From Bacillota bacterium (lineage in GTDB: Bacteria; Bacillota_A; Clostridia; Lachnospirales; Lachnospiraceae): a DNA stretch of 64,000 nt. Below the pieces are notes generated by a model. It worked only from the letters and a program-made list of their open reading frames with translations, ran no database searches and had not been told where the DNA came from. The DNA lies in assembly GCA_023443625.1 (NCBI GenBank), contig JAEZTQ010000011.1, forward strand, positions 1 through 64,000, in the 5' to 3' direction. The position numbers were made by a program, and so were the translations under genes. How positions within the stretch are numbered: position 1 is the first letter of the stretch; every line of letters begins with the position of its first letter. Positions 17,563-26,684 of the stretch are shown here, piece after piece.

Positions 17563-18318
17563 ATGATACTGGAGATTAGTGAACTCAGTAAAGAATTTCA
17601 TAAATATGATAAACGGATTCATGCAGTAGATCAGGTATCATTTCAAATAAAATCAGGAGAATTTGTCAGTATTATTGGCCATTCCGGGAGTGGGAAAAGT
17701 ACACTGTTTCATTTGATTACAGGTCTTCTTAGACCAACCAGCGGAAAGATCTGTATCGATAATCGAGTAATCAATTCGGCAGGTGAGCAGGAGTTGGCTT
17801 TACTTAGAAATCAGAAAATTGGATATATACTGCAGGAACAAAATCTACTAAGTAACTATACCGTGCTGGAGAATGTATGGATGCCGGGTATTATTTATAA
17901 AGGAAAGAGTAAAGAAAGCATCAAAGCAATGGCGGAAAGAATTCTTGAGCTGGTTGGACTGAAAGAGCAAAGAGATTCGTACCCGAATCAAATCTCTGGT
18001 GGTGAAGCAAGAAGAGTAGCCATAGCGCGGGCACTGATCAATACTCCGGAGGTTATCATTGCTGATGAACCTACCAGTAATCTTGATCCGGATAATAGCG
18101 CACAAATAATTCAGTTGTTTCGAGGAATTAGCGACAGTGGTGTAGCTGTTATCATCAGTACGCATGATCTGAGTGCCTTAAAATATTCGGATAAGGTATT
18201 TTTAATGAGACAAGGAAAACTGGAGAAGAAGGAAGAAGATATCATTAATAAAGGAGAAAAATATGAGTGGAATAAAGAAATCAATTACAGAATTGGTTGG
18301 GGGGACACCTCTTCTTGA
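17563..18318 (+). CDS. ABC transporter ATP-binding protein (LolD/MacB-like)
   Basis: This 251-residue ATPase has Walker A GHSGSGKST, the Q-loop EQNLLSNYTV, signature ISGGEARRVAIARAL, Walker B VIIADEPTSNLD and the H-loop STHD. The signature and DEPTSNLD are of the LolD/FtsE/MacB class rather than the SsuB/NrtD class expected for the broken permease upstream, so its true partner is unclear. The ATG at 17563 follows GGGGAG; a GTG three codons earlier is less likely. Its 3' end overlaps the cysteine synthase gene by 56 bases, and the last 18 or so residues look like non-family readthrough. This may reflect a frameshifted end. Confidence 0.85.
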   Translation: MILEISELSKEFHKYDKRIHAVDQVSFQIKSGEFVSIIGHSGSGKSTLFHLITGLLRPTSGKICIDNRVINSAGEQELALLRNQKIGYILQEQNLLSNYTVLENVWMPGIIYKGKSKESIKAMAERILELVGLKEQRDSYPNQISGGEARRVAIARALINTPEVIIADEPTSNLDPDNSAQIIQLFRGISDSGVAVIISTHDLSALKYSDKVFLMRQGKLEKKEEDIINKGEKYEWNKEINYRIGWGDTSS

Positions 18319-19246
18319 ATTAACAAATTATGAAAAACAGAATAACCTTGAAGCTGAAATCGTGGTTAAGCTGGAATATTATAATCCGAATCAAAGTGTG
18401 AAGGATCGTATTGCACTTGCCATGATTGAGGATGGTGAGAAAAGAGGTTTATTAAAACCGGGCGATACCATAGTTGAGACGACCAGCGGTAATACCGGCA
18501 TCGGACTGGCGGCAATCGCAGCTGCCAAGGGGTATAAATTTAAGGTATATATTCAAGATACTGTAAGTACTGAACGCTTTAAGGTAATTAAGGCTTTTGG
18601 CGGTGAAACCGTTAAGCTGGGAGATGTTCCTGAGGTAGCAAAAGTAATGGAGGAAACTGGGGGAGATTTTGTTGCCGCAATCAAAGAGCTTGAGGATAAG
18701 ATATTATCCAAAGAGAAGGATATCTTCTTTGTAAATCAAATTGAGAATCCTGCAAACCCCGAGGTACATAAGAGAACAACCGGTCCAGAAATATGGGAGG
18801 ATACCAATGGGAAGGTGGATATTCTAGTATCAGCCGTTGGAACAGGAGGGACGGTATCGGGTTCCGGCGCGTTCTTAAAATCAAAGAATCCGGATATTAA
18901 GATAGTTGCAATACAGCCGGGGCCGGAATCGTTACCGAATGAAAATGATCCGTTACCACCTGATATTACCGGTGTGCACCCATTTCAAGGAATTCCGCAG
19001 GAGCGTATTCCTGCTAATATGGATCTTAGTATCTATGATGAGGCCTTTGAGGTTGAGACCTATCAGGCTTATGAAGCGGCCAGAGCTGTAGCAAAATCAG
19101 ATGGTATCTTAATCGGTACCTCATCTGGAGCAGCAATCTACGCGGCAACACAGTTGGCAAAAAGACCGGAGAATAAGGGGAAAAGAATCGTAGCGGTATT
19201 ACCGGATACAGGTCTTCGTTACCTGTCAACCGGACTTTTTGAATAA
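18263..19246 (+). CDS. cysK: Cysteine synthase (O-acetylserine sulfhydrylase)
   Basis: A PLP enzyme that makes L-cysteine from O-acetylserine and sulfide. The PLP lysine is in NQSVKDR near residue 45, the substrate loop is TSGNTGIG near residue 75, and the phosphate-binding glycine loop is GTGGTVSGSG near residue 195. A second SSGAA motif is near the C-terminus. At 327 residues it is a normal length. AAAGGAG precedes the ATG inside the end of the ATPase gene, which suggests translational coupling. Directly ahead of the NifH-like gene, it ties this locus to sulfur assimilation: sulfide released by a downstream reductase could be captured here (inference). Confidence 0.9.
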   Translation: MSGIKKSITELVGGTPLLELTNYEKQNNLEAEIVVKLEYYNPNQSVKDRIALAMIEDGEKRGLLKPGDTIVETTSGNTGIGLAAIAAAKGYKFKVYIQDTVSTERFKVIKAFGGETVKLGDVPEVAKVMEETGGDFVAAIKELEDKILSKEKDIFFVNQIENPANPEVHKRTTGPEIWEDTNGKVDILVSAVGTGGTVSGSGAFLKSKNPDIKIVAIQPGPESLPNENDPLPPDITGVHPFQGIPQERIPANMDLSIYDEAFEVETYQAYEAARAVAKSDGILIGTSSGAAIYAATQLAKRPENKGKRIVAVLPDTGLRYLSTGLFE

Positions 19247-19321
19247 GTTTCTAAGAATATGGGGGGTATATTTTAATTTCATAGTAATCTTAAAAAATTC
19301 AGATAAGAAAGGGATAATATT

Positions 19322-20200
19322 ATGGCTAAGAAAACAACACAGATTGCAATCTATGGAAAAGGAGGTATCGGTAAATCCACTACAACATCGAATCTTTCCG
19401 CAGCTTTATCGGAAATGGGTTATAAGGTAATGCAGTTTGGCTGTGATCCTAAGAGTGATTCCACCAATACACTTCGAGATGGTAAATATATACCAACCGT
19501 ACTCGATACGTTGAGAGAAAGAAATTCCGTAAAAGCGAGTGATGTAATCTATGAAGGCTTTAATGGGATTTATTGTGTGGAGGCTGGAGGCCCGGCTCCC
19601 GGTGTTGGATGTGCAGGAAGAGGTATCATTACTGCAGTTGAATTATTTAAACAGCAGAAGGTATTTGAAGAGCTGGAGCTTGACTATGTTATCTATGACG
19701 TACTAGGTGATGTGGTGTGTGGGGGCTTCGCAGTTCCGGTAAGAGAAGGAATTGCAGAGCACGTATTTACCGTATCATCGGCAGATTTTATGTCAGTCTA
19801 TGCCTCCAATAATTTATTCAAGGGAATTCATAAGTACTCTAAATCAGGGGGCGCGTTACTTGGAGGAGTGATTGCTAATTCAATCAATGCACCATATGCC
19901 AAGGAGATTATTGATGATTTTGTAGCACAGACCAAGACTCAGGTAGTGGAATATGTACCACGTTCCGTAACGGTTACGCAAAGTGAACTTCAAGGTAAAA
20001 CTACAATTGAAGCTGCACCGGAGTCAGTTCAGGCGGATATCTACCGATCCTTGGCGAAAAAGATTGCTAACCATACAGAATCCAAGGTTCCGGCTCCACT
20101 GGAGATTGCAGAACTTAGACAGTGGGCTGCAAAATGGGGGGATTATCTATTATCTGTTGAAACGAATACAGTTCGAACAGAAAACGCAGCAAATATCTAG
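19322..20200 (+). CDS. Nitrogenase iron protein-like (NifH-like) ATPase
   Basis: This homodimeric [4Fe-4S] reductase couples MgATP hydrolysis to electron delivery to a NifDK-type partner. The Walker A/P-loop is [10 protein letters not shown] (residues 11-20). The two cluster cysteines are Cys97 (GVGCAGRGI) and Cys133 (GDVVCGGF), almost exactly the NifH positions. Arg100 follows Cys97 as in true NifH. At 292 residues it has full NifH length. It is diverged at the switch regions and C-terminus, and belongs with the uncharacterised nitrogenase-like groups. AAAGGG lies 5' of the ATG. It is the only NifH-like protein here, so it must serve one or both DK-like pairs. Confidence 0.9.
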   Translation: MAKKTTQIAIYGKGGIGKSTTTSNLSAALSEMGYKVMQFGCDPKSDSTNTLRDGKYIPTVLDTLRERNSVKASDVIYEGFNGIYCVEAGGPAPGVGCAGRGIITAVELFKQQKVFEELELDYVIYDVLGDVVCGGFAVPVREGIAEHVFTVSSADFMSVYASNNLFKGIHKYSKSGGALLGGVIANSINAPYAKEIIDDFVAQTKTQVVEYVPRSVTVTQSELQGKTTIEAAPESVQADIYRSLAKKIANHTESKVPAPLEIAELRQWAAKWGDYLLSVETNTVRTENAANI

Positions 20201-20217
20201 TGAATGGAGGTAATAAC

Positions 20218-21684
20218 ATGGCAATTAATTTGAATGTCTCCAGTGTAGGAACCAGAGAGAACAGACTAGGCTCCATCACCGGTTATAATGGGGATCTTTA
20301 TGATCTTGTACAACAGTCACGCTGTGGATCCTTACAGAACAGGGAACGATGCTTTAGCCAGTCAAGTACCTGTTTATCCAGCTGTGCGCTGGGTCAGCTA
20401 TCGGGTATACGTAATGTGGCAGTAATTAATCATGCGCCTGCCGGTTGTACAGCAGGGGCACCCGGTAATGTAGTATTAAATCAGCAATTAGCAGCTAAAA
20501 TCGGTGTAACCAATAATACGGTATTTCTTGGTACGGATATGAATGAGAAGGATACTGTATTTGGTGCTACCGATACGTTAAGAGAAATTATAAAGAAGAC
20601 CTACGAGAATTATCGACCGGAAGCTATCTTTGTTGCTACCTCCTGCGTTACCGGAATCATCGGAGAGGATGTTGACAGTCTGGTAGAAGAGCTGAAGGAA
20701 GAGATACCGGTACCTATTGTTTCCGTTCACTGTGAAGGTTTTAAATCAAGAATCTGGGCTTCTGGCTTTGATATCTCGGATCATGCAGTGCTCAAGTCAA
20801 TCGTTAAGCCGCCGAAACAGAAGAGAAACCAGATTAATTTTAAAAATTTCTTTGAAAGTGAAAGAAAACAAATTACGGAAATATTTAAAGAATTTGATGT
20901 AGACGTTCAGTTTTTATATCAGAATGCAACGGTAGAGGAATTGGAGCATATTTCCGAATCCCTTGCCACTGTCTGTATCTGTGGGACTTTGGGCACCTAC
21001 CTTGGAAATGCACTCGAGCAGTATTATGGTGTACCCTATATCCGTACCATCAACCCACTTGGCATTGCAGGCTATGAAGCCTGGCTAAGAGAAATTGGAA
21101 AGGTAATTGATAAATCTGATAAGGTGGAAGCCTATATCCAAAGAGAAAGAGAGATTTATCTGCCTCAAATCGAGGAAGTCAAGAAAGAACTACAGGGTCT
21201 TCGGGCGGTCATTGGTATGGGGCCGGGTTATACCTATGAGGTATCCCGAGTATGTCAGGAATTGGGTATGGAAGTAGTTTGGGCAGCCGCTTGGCATTAT
21301 GATGGTAAATATGATAATGACACAGTTCCTCCGGCACTGGATTATCTGGAGAAAACCTCCCCTACTAATATTAAGTTAAGTGTTGCTGACCAACAGAATT
21401 TTGAGGTACTTAATATCTTAAATGAATATAAGCCGGACATTTACTTCTCAAGGCATCCGGGAACCACGGTCTGGGCGATTAAACAAGGGGTTGCAGCACT
21501 TTATGTAGCGGATGAATATTTTATATTCGGCTATAAGGGAACCTTAAACTTTGCAAAATCAGTACTTGATACGGTTCGGAATAGAAGCTTTGAGAAAAAT
21601 CTGGCCGCAAGAGTTAAGCTTCCTTATACCGAATGGTGGTATCAGCAAAATAACAATTCACTTCTAAAGGGCAGGGAGGAATAG
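20218..21684 (+). CDS. Nitrogenase component 1 alpha-like protein (NifD-like, pair 1)
   Basis: This 488-residue protein is an oxidoreductase/nitrogenase component 1-type subunit. Three P-cluster-type cysteines are at 52 (STCLSSC), 77 (HAPAGC) and 143 (TSCVTGIIGED), spaced much as in NifD. By eye, Cys255 (VCICGTLG), sixteen residues before the GVPY turn, aligns with the cofactor cysteine of NifD (Cys275). I see no equivalent of the cofactor histidine: the C-terminal region reads QGVAALYVADEYFIFGYKG. The ATG at 20218 has GGAGG seven bases upstream; the earlier GTG at 20200 overlaps the nifH-like stop. The gap to the NifK-like gene is 4 bases. Confidence 0.88.
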   Translation: MAINLNVSSVGTRENRLGSITGYNGDLYDLVQQSRCGSLQNRERCFSQSSTCLSSCALGQLSGIRNVAVINHAPAGCTAGAPGNVVLNQQLAAKIGVTNNTVFLGTDMNEKDTVFGATDTLREIIKKTYENYRPEAIFVATSCVTGIIGEDVDSLVEELKEEIPVPIVSVHCEGFKSRIWASGFDISDHAVLKSIVKPPKQKRNQINFKNFFESERKQITEIFKEFDVDVQFLYQNATVEELEHISESLATVCICGTLGTYLGNALEQYYGVPYIRTINPLGIAGYEAWLREIGKVIDKSDKVEAYIQREREIYLPQIEEVKKELQGLRAVIGMGPGYTYEVSRVCQELGMEVVWAAAWHYDGKYDNDTVPPALDYLEKTSPTNIKLSVADQQNFEVLNILNEYKPDIYFSRHPGTTVWAIKQGVAALYVADEYFIFGYKGTLNFAKSVLDTVRNRSFEKNLAARVKLPYTEWWYQQNNNSLLKGREE

Positions 21685-21688
21685 ACCT

Positions 21689-22987
21689 ATGGCTAAGATT
21701 TTAGATCAACCTAGATATAAATGTGCAATGGCTGCAATGCAGACAGTTCAGGCTATCACCAGAGCATTACCGATATTACATTGTGGGCCGGGATGTGCTG
21801 AGAAATTAAGTGGAAGTGTCGGAAGCTCAGGACTTTATTCACCACATATTTTTCCCTGTACCAGTATCAGTGAGAAGGAAGTAATCTTTGGTGGTGATGA
21901 TAAATTAAGAGAGACGATCAGCAATTCACTTAAAATAATTGATGCTGATCTGTACGTAGTTCTAACCGGCTGTACCTCTGAGATTGTCGGTGATAATGTA
22001 GAGGAAGTAGTCGGTAATTTTAAAAATTATATAAAGCCCGTGATTTATGCATCAACTGCAGGCTTTAAAGGCAATAATTACAGAGGTCATGATTGGATTT
22101 TGAAGGCAATATTCGATCAATATCTAAAGGAAAAGAAACCGGTTCAAAAGGGGTTGGTGAATATCTGGGCAGGTATACCGATGCACGATCCTTTTTGGCT
22201 GGGTAATCTTCGGGAACTTGAAAGTTTAGTATCAGAGCTTGGCTTGATTCCTAATACAATATTCGGCTATGGACGCGGAATAAAAAATATCGATAAAATT
22301 CCTGAGGCTGAATTTAATCTATTGGTATCTCCATGGGTTGGACTGGAAAGTGTACAATTGTTAGAGCAGAAATTCGGTACGCCATACCTGCATTATCCGG
22401 TACTGCCAATAGGAGCCTTTGAAACCACGAAGTTCTTAAGAACAGTTGGTGAATACGCTGGGATTCCGGTGGAGAAGGTGGAGGAAGTCATTAATCGTAA
22501 GGAGGAGGAATATTACTATTACATTGAGCGTTATGCGGATGTCTTTCTTGAAACTCGTGTCATGGCAAAGCGTTTTGTTGTGGTATCCGATGCAAGCTAT
22601 AGTCTTGCGATAACGAAATTTCTTACCAATGATCTGGGACTGTTCCCATCAAAACAATACATCGTTGACGATACGCCTGAGGAATACCGAGAGCAGATAG
22701 AAGCCTGGTTTAAGGAATTAAACTACGGTATAGAAGCAGAGGTTGGTTTCTCGAGTGACGGATTTCAGATACATAAGGAGATAGAGGAGGCTGATTTTAA
22801 CGGATACCCTCTAATATTAGGAAGTAACTGGGAAAAAAATCTGGCGAAACGTACCGACGCGCATTATGTCAATATCTCTTATCCGGTAGTCGAACGCTTG
22901 ATTATCAACAGCAGTATTGCGGGATACAAGGGTGGATTAAAGCTTATCGAAGATATATATTCGGTAGCACTGACAAGATTCAATTAA
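21689..22987 (+). CDS. Nitrogenase component 1 beta-like protein (NifK-like, pair 1)
   Basis: This is the 432-residue partner of the preceding NifD-like protein. P-cluster-type cysteines are at Cys12 (RYKCAMAAMQ), Cys36 (HCGPGC) and Cys95 (LTGCTSEIVGDN), with an extra Cys32. The N-terminus is much shorter than that of NifK, as in NifE/NifN and the nitrogenase-like groups. A HDPFWLGNL motif and a C-terminal FPITDR-like segment (ISYPVVERLIINSS) recur in the second pair. It starts four bases after the NifD-like stop, so the two should be made in equal amounts. Confidence 0.88.
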   Translation: MAKILDQPRYKCAMAAMQTVQAITRALPILHCGPGCAEKLSGSVGSSGLYSPHIFPCTSISEKEVIFGGDDKLRETISNSLKIIDADLYVVLTGCTSEIVGDNVEEVVGNFKNYIKPVIYASTAGFKGNNYRGHDWILKAIFDQYLKEKKPVQKGLVNIWAGIPMHDPFWLGNLRELESLVSELGLIPNTIFGYGRGIKNIDKIPEAEFNLLVSPWVGLESVQLLEQKFGTPYLHYPVLPIGAFETTKFLRTVGEYAGIPVEKVEEVINRKEEEYYYYIERYADVFLETRVMAKRFVVVSDASYSLAITKFLTNDLGLFPSKQYIVDDTPEEYREQIEAWFKELNYGIEAEVGFSSDGFQIHKEIEEADFNGYPLILGSNWEKNLAKRTDAHYVNISYPVVERLIINSSIAGYKGGLKLIEDIYSVALTRFN

Positions 22988-23048
22988 GTTGCCAAGTTAC
23001 TGGCTTCGAAGTTTGAGTAAATAATCGGAACAAATTAAGGAGGCAGAC

Positions 23049-23918
23049 ATGAACAATTACGAAGCACTAAAAAGCTCACATCCCTGCTTTGCCGGACAAA
23101 AGAATCATAAGGGAAGGATTCATCTACCGGTAAGTCCGGGCTGCAATATCGAATGCAAATTCTGTGACCGTAAAATAAATGATTATGAGAAACGACCCGG
23201 GGTTACTTCCACAATCATTAAGCCGGAGGAGGCACTTGAGATAGTGGAAAAGTCTCTGGCTTTATGCCCTGAGATAACAGTAGTTGGCATTGCGGGACCG
23301 GGAGATACGCTGGCAACGGATTATGCATTGGATACCTTTCGCTTGATTGGAAAGCATTATCCGGATTTGATCAAATGCATGAGCACCAACGGATTGTTGC
23401 TGTATGAAAGAGCCGAGGAGATCATCGAGGCAGGTGTGGGCTCACTTACAGTAACTGTTAATGCGGTGGATGTGATGATTCTGGCTAAATTGAATTCGGG
23501 AATTAGCTATCAAGGAAAACGGTATACAGGAGAGGAAGCAGCGGCTATCCTAATCCATAACCAGTTAAAGGGTATTAGAAAGATTGCCGATGCAGGGATA
23601 ACCGTTAAGGTTAATTCTGTTCTGGTTCCGGGAATCAACAGTGAACACATTGAAGAAATCGCAAGGACCGTCAGTTGGGTGGGGGCAACCATATATAATA
23701 TTATACCTTTAATACCGCAGAATGAACTATCAGATTGTGAGGCACCAAGCTGTACCCAGATTGATTTGGCCAGAACCAGGGCCTCCAAATATATAGATGT
23801 ATTCCGTCATTGCCAGAGGTGCAGGGCGGATGCAATAGGAATTCCGGGGGAGAAGGATTTCGGAGAGCAGATTTATCTAAACAGGATAGCACATAAGGAT
23901 ACATTTTCCCATGGATAA
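23049..23918 (+). CDS. NifB-like radical SAM protein
   Basis: NifB fuses two [4Fe-4S] clusters and inserts a SAM-derived carbide to make NifB-co, the core of nitrogenase cofactors. Seen here: an N-terminal HPCF motif, the radical SAM triad C32-x3-C36-x2-C39 (CNIECKFCDRK) and a C-terminal cluster pair at about Cys255 and Cys258 (RHCQRCRADAIG). The protein is 289 residues, matching the SAM core alone; the NifX-like domain fused in many bacterial NifB proteins is a separate gene just downstream. AAGGAGG precedes the ATG. Its presence suggests that the DK-like proteins carry a complex iron-sulfur cofactor rather than only simple clusters. Confidence 0.88.
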   Translation: MNNYEALKSSHPCFAGQKNHKGRIHLPVSPGCNIECKFCDRKINDYEKRPGVTSTIIKPEEALEIVEKSLALCPEITVVGIAGPGDTLATDYALDTFRLIGKHYPDLIKCMSTNGLLLYERAEEIIEAGVGSLTVTVNAVDVMILAKLNSGISYQGKRYTGEEAAAILIHNQLKGIRKIADAGITVKVNSVLVPGINSEHIEEIARTVSWVGATIYNIIPLIPQNELSDCEAPSCTQIDLARTRASKYIDVFRHCQRCRADAIGIPGEKDFGEQIYLNRIAHKDTFSHG

Positions 23919-23978
23919 AGTTCATACGAAAACAGTATCACTCAAAGTCGTGGGGTTTGGCTGTATGGAGGAATTATT

Positions 23979-24332
23979 ATGTCTTATAAAATAGCGATTG
24001 CCAGTACGGATGGAAAGGTTGTCAACGAACATTTCGGCAGGGCGAATCGATTCTATATTATTGAAGTGAATGATAACGATGAGTTTTATTTTAAGGAAAC
24101 AAGAGAAACTGAAATCGCCTGTCAGGCAGGAACCCATAATGATGATGGTCTGGCAAGAACCGTAGATTTATTATCTGATTGCAAATATGTACTTGTCAAA
24201 CAGATTGGGCCGGGTGCGGAATATGCTTTAAACAAAAAAGGAGTAACAGCTTTTGCGATAGCCCATTACATTGATGAGGCAGTTAGAAAGTTAATCCATT
24301 ATAATTCGGAGATTAAGTTGCACCAAATCTGA
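23979..24332 (+). CDS. NifX/NafY-like cofactor carrier protein
   Basis: This 117-residue protein has the dinitrogenase iron-molybdenum cofactor biosynthesis fold (PF02579-like). The start SYKIAIASTDGKVVNEHFG is typical, with a conserved GRANRFYIIEV. The end reads GVTAFAIAHYIDEAVRKLI. Family members bind NifB-co or FeMo-co and carry it between the maturation proteins. ATGGAGG precedes the ATG. It follows the NifB-like gene by 60 bases, so the two together look like a minimal cofactor-making module. Confidence 0.87.
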   Translation: MSYKIAIASTDGKVVNEHFGRANRFYIIEVNDNDEFYFKETRETEIACQAGTHNDDGLARTVDLLSDCKYVLVKQIGPGAEYALNKKGVTAFAIAHYIDEAVRKLIHYNSEIKLHQI

Positions 24333-24398
24333 TGGCCTTTGATTACTAAGTTTATTAATCGTTATATACTAAATCATTGAAAAAATGAGGGTAAAATT

Positions 24399-25226
24399 AT
24401 GAGAACTAATATAAAGAAAATTGTGGTTGCAGGTTTAGTCTTAGCACTAGGAGTATCCAGTCTGGTAGGATGTTCTAAGAAAAGTTCGGAAACTGAAAGC
24501 GGGGTAACGAAAGTTATAGTAGGAACGGGCAATGCATATGAACCGTACTGCTACCTGAATGCAAAAGGAAAGCTGGCAGGATATGAGTATGAAGTATTAA
24601 AGGCAGTAGATGAATTACTTCCTCAATATGAATTTGAATATCAAACATCGGATTTTGCGAACGTTCTTATTTCATTGGATGCCGGTAAGATTGATCTGGC
24701 AGCCCATCAGTATGAGTGGAACAAAGAAAGAGATGAGAAATATCTCTTCGGTAAAGAAGCTTATACAACCTATGTTACCTATATTACAGTAAAAAGTGAC
24801 AGAGATGATATTAAATCTCTTGATGATCTTCAGGGATTAAAGGTGAAGAGTTCCACAGGCTCAAATGCAACCTATATTCTGGAACAATATAATAAAGATC
24901 ATACAGATAATCCAATAATCATTGATTATATTGATAACGGTACGGATGAAGAGACAGTAACCGGTCTGGTGAACGGTGTATGGGATGCAACCATATCTAC
25001 CAAGAGAGATGTAGAAAAGTTAAATAAGAGTTATGGGGATGGAACGGATGCATTAAAAATAGTCGGAGATTCTGTTCAGTCGTCCTCTACTTACTTTATA
25101 TTTGATAAAAATAATACAAAATTACAGGAAGCAGTGGATGGTGCGGTCAAAAAGTTAAAGGAAAATGGGAAGCTTGCTCAGATATCAATTGATAAGATAG
25201 GTGGAGATTATACAGAAAGTGAGTAA
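24399..25226 (+). CDS. Cystine/polar amino-acid ABC transporter binding lipoprotein (TcyJ/TcyK-like)
   Basis: This SBP family 3 lipoprotein has its lipobox SLVGC at residues 21-25. The mature start VIVGTGNAYEPYCYLN and the KLAGYEYEVLKAVDE segment match the cystine-binding group (TcyJ/TcyK, FliY). The 275-residue length is normal. It heads a complete importer (binding protein, two different permeases, ATPase), the same composition as the Bacillus subtilis tcyJKLMN genes for cystine and related sulfur compounds. Its place between the two DK-like pairs suggests that a sulfur-containing amino acid or derivative is imported for the same pathway (inference). Confidence 0.85.
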   Translation: MRTNIKKIVVAGLVLALGVSSLVGCSKKSSETESGVTKVIVGTGNAYEPYCYLNAKGKLAGYEYEVLKAVDELLPQYEFEYQTSDFANVLISLDAGKIDLAAHQYEWNKERDEKYLFGKEAYTTYVTYITVKSDRDDIKSLDDLQGLKVKSSTGSNATYILEQYNKDHTDNPIIIDYIDNGTDEETVTGLVNGVWDATISTKRDVEKLNKSYGDGTDALKIVGDSVQSSSTYFIFDKNNTKLQEAVDGAVKKLKENGKLAQISIDKIGGDYTESE

Positions 25227-25231
25227 ATCGC

Positions 25232-25951
25232 ATGGATAAACTGTTTCGATGGGAAAGATTTTTCAGTGATATACCAAAAATTGTTCCATATTTATCAGTA
25301 ACCTTCAGGGTTGTAATATTTGCTACAATCTTCGGGATGATTCTTGGAATTCTGATTGCCTTGGTAAACATGAAGAAAATCCCGATACTTCATCAGATTT
25401 TTCAGGTGTACGTCTCTTTTATGAGAGGTACACCGATGCTAGTGCAGTTAATGCTTGTATATTATGGCCTTCCGGTATTAATTGACTCTGCCTTTGGCAC
25501 AAATATTAATCGCGAATGTAGTACTGTCATCTTTGCGTATATAACATTTATTTTAAATCAGGGAGCATTTTTATCAGCGATATTCTATAGTTCAATTACC
25601 TCTATACCGTATGGACAGACAGAGGCTGGATTAAGTGTTGGACTTACGGAGCTGCAAACCTTCAGAAGAATTATCTTGCCTCAGATGATAAGGGTTGCAT
25701 TACCTCCGTTTGGTTCGGATTTAGTCGGTCTTTTTCAAAATTCCTCTTTGGTTTTTCTGATAGGAGTCACTGACATTATGGGAAGGGCTAAAACCATCGG
25801 AACAGCGACCAAACATGTTATCGAAGCATATATCTTTGTTGCAATCATTTATGTAATCTTAAGCCTGATTATCCGTTTGGAATTTTATTATCTAAACAGG
25901 AAGCTTGAATATGGAAGAGGTCGTAAGGCTGTAGCTGTGGCAGAAGGTTAA
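25232..25951 (+). CDS. Amino-acid ABC permease, TcyL-like
   Basis: This 239-residue His/Glu/Gln/Arg/opine-type permease has an EAA loop, TEAGLSVGLTELQTFRRIIL. It has about five membrane segments, beginning near residue 20. There is little SD at its ATG, five bases after the binding-protein stop, so translation is probably coupled. With the next permease it should form a heterodimer, as in TcyL/TcyM. Confidence 0.88.
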   Translation: MDKLFRWERFFSDIPKIVPYLSVTFRVVIFATIFGMILGILIALVNMKKIPILHQIFQVYVSFMRGTPMLVQLMLVYYGLPVLIDSAFGTNINRECSTVIFAYITFILNQGAFLSAIFYSSITSIPYGQTEAGLSVGLTELQTFRRIILPQMIRVALPPFGSDLVGLFQNSSLVFLIGVTDIMGRAKTIGTATKHVIEAYIFVAIIYVILSLIIRLEFYYLNRKLEYGRGRKAVAVAEG

Positions 25952-25973
25952 GGCAGTATGGAGGATGTGACTG

Positions 25974-26684
25974 ATGAAATTTAACGTTAATAATTTTAAA
26001 GAAAGCTTAATATCTGGATTGGAATACCTACCTAATACGTTAAAACTCGTTTTTATCCCACTGCTTTTCGGGCTGTTTCTTGGTACAGTATTCGCACTGG
26101 TTAGAGTATACAAGGTTCCAGTGATTGATAAGTTATTGGCTGTATTTGTTACCGTCTATCAGGGAGTTCCGATTGTAGTGGCTCTTATGATCTATAATCT
26201 TATTTTTATGTTGAAATTCAATGATATAGCTAAGGCTCTTCATATACAGAAGACAGTATCAGATGTAGATAATATCTGGGTAGGGATTTTTGCACTTACG
26301 TTAACAGCTGTCTGTTCTATATCCGAAGTAATCAGAGGAGCGTTATTGGCAGTGGATAAGGGGCAGGATGAGGCAGGTTATTCGGTCGGGCTTACAAAGA
26401 TACAGACAATAAGAAGAATTATTCTTCCACAGATGGTACCGGTTGCTATTCCAATGCTCATCAATAATGTAGTTGGGTTGATCAAAGCATCTTCGGTTGT
26501 TATGGCAATCGGAATTGTTGAAATTGTAGCAGGATCCATTATACCGAGCTCTAGGACATATTCGTTTTTTGAAGGATATGTTGCCGCTGCGGTAATTTAT
26601 TGGGTATTTACTATAATCATAGAGTATCTTGCCAATGTATTAAGAAAGCATACCGGAAAATTCAGGAGGAATCTATATGATTGA
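25974..26684 (+). CDS. Amino-acid ABC permease, TcyM-like
   Basis: The second permease is 236 residues with the EAA loop DEAGYSVGLTKIQTIRRIIL, very similar to its neighbour, as expected for paralogous heterodimer partners. GGAGG precedes the ATG. The last eight bases overlap the start of the ATPase gene. Confidence 0.88.
   Translation: MKFNVNNFKESLISGLEYLPNTLKLVFIPLLFGLFLGTVFALVRVYKVPVIDKLLAVFVTVYQGVPIVVALMIYNLIFMLKFNDIAKALHIQKTVSDVDNIWVGIFALTLTAVCSISEVIRGALLAVDKGQDEAGYSVGLTKIQTIRRIILPQMVPVAIPMLINNVVGLIKASSVVMAIGIVEIVAGSIIPSSRTYSFFEGYVAAAVIYWVFTIIIEYLANVLRKHTGKFRRNLYD

Noticed and set aside
19322..22987. Dark-operative protochlorophyllide/chlorophyllide or F430 reductase genes
   Set aside because: A NifB-like and a NifX-like gene are present and no tetrapyrrole genes are nearby; the setting is sulfur metabolism.
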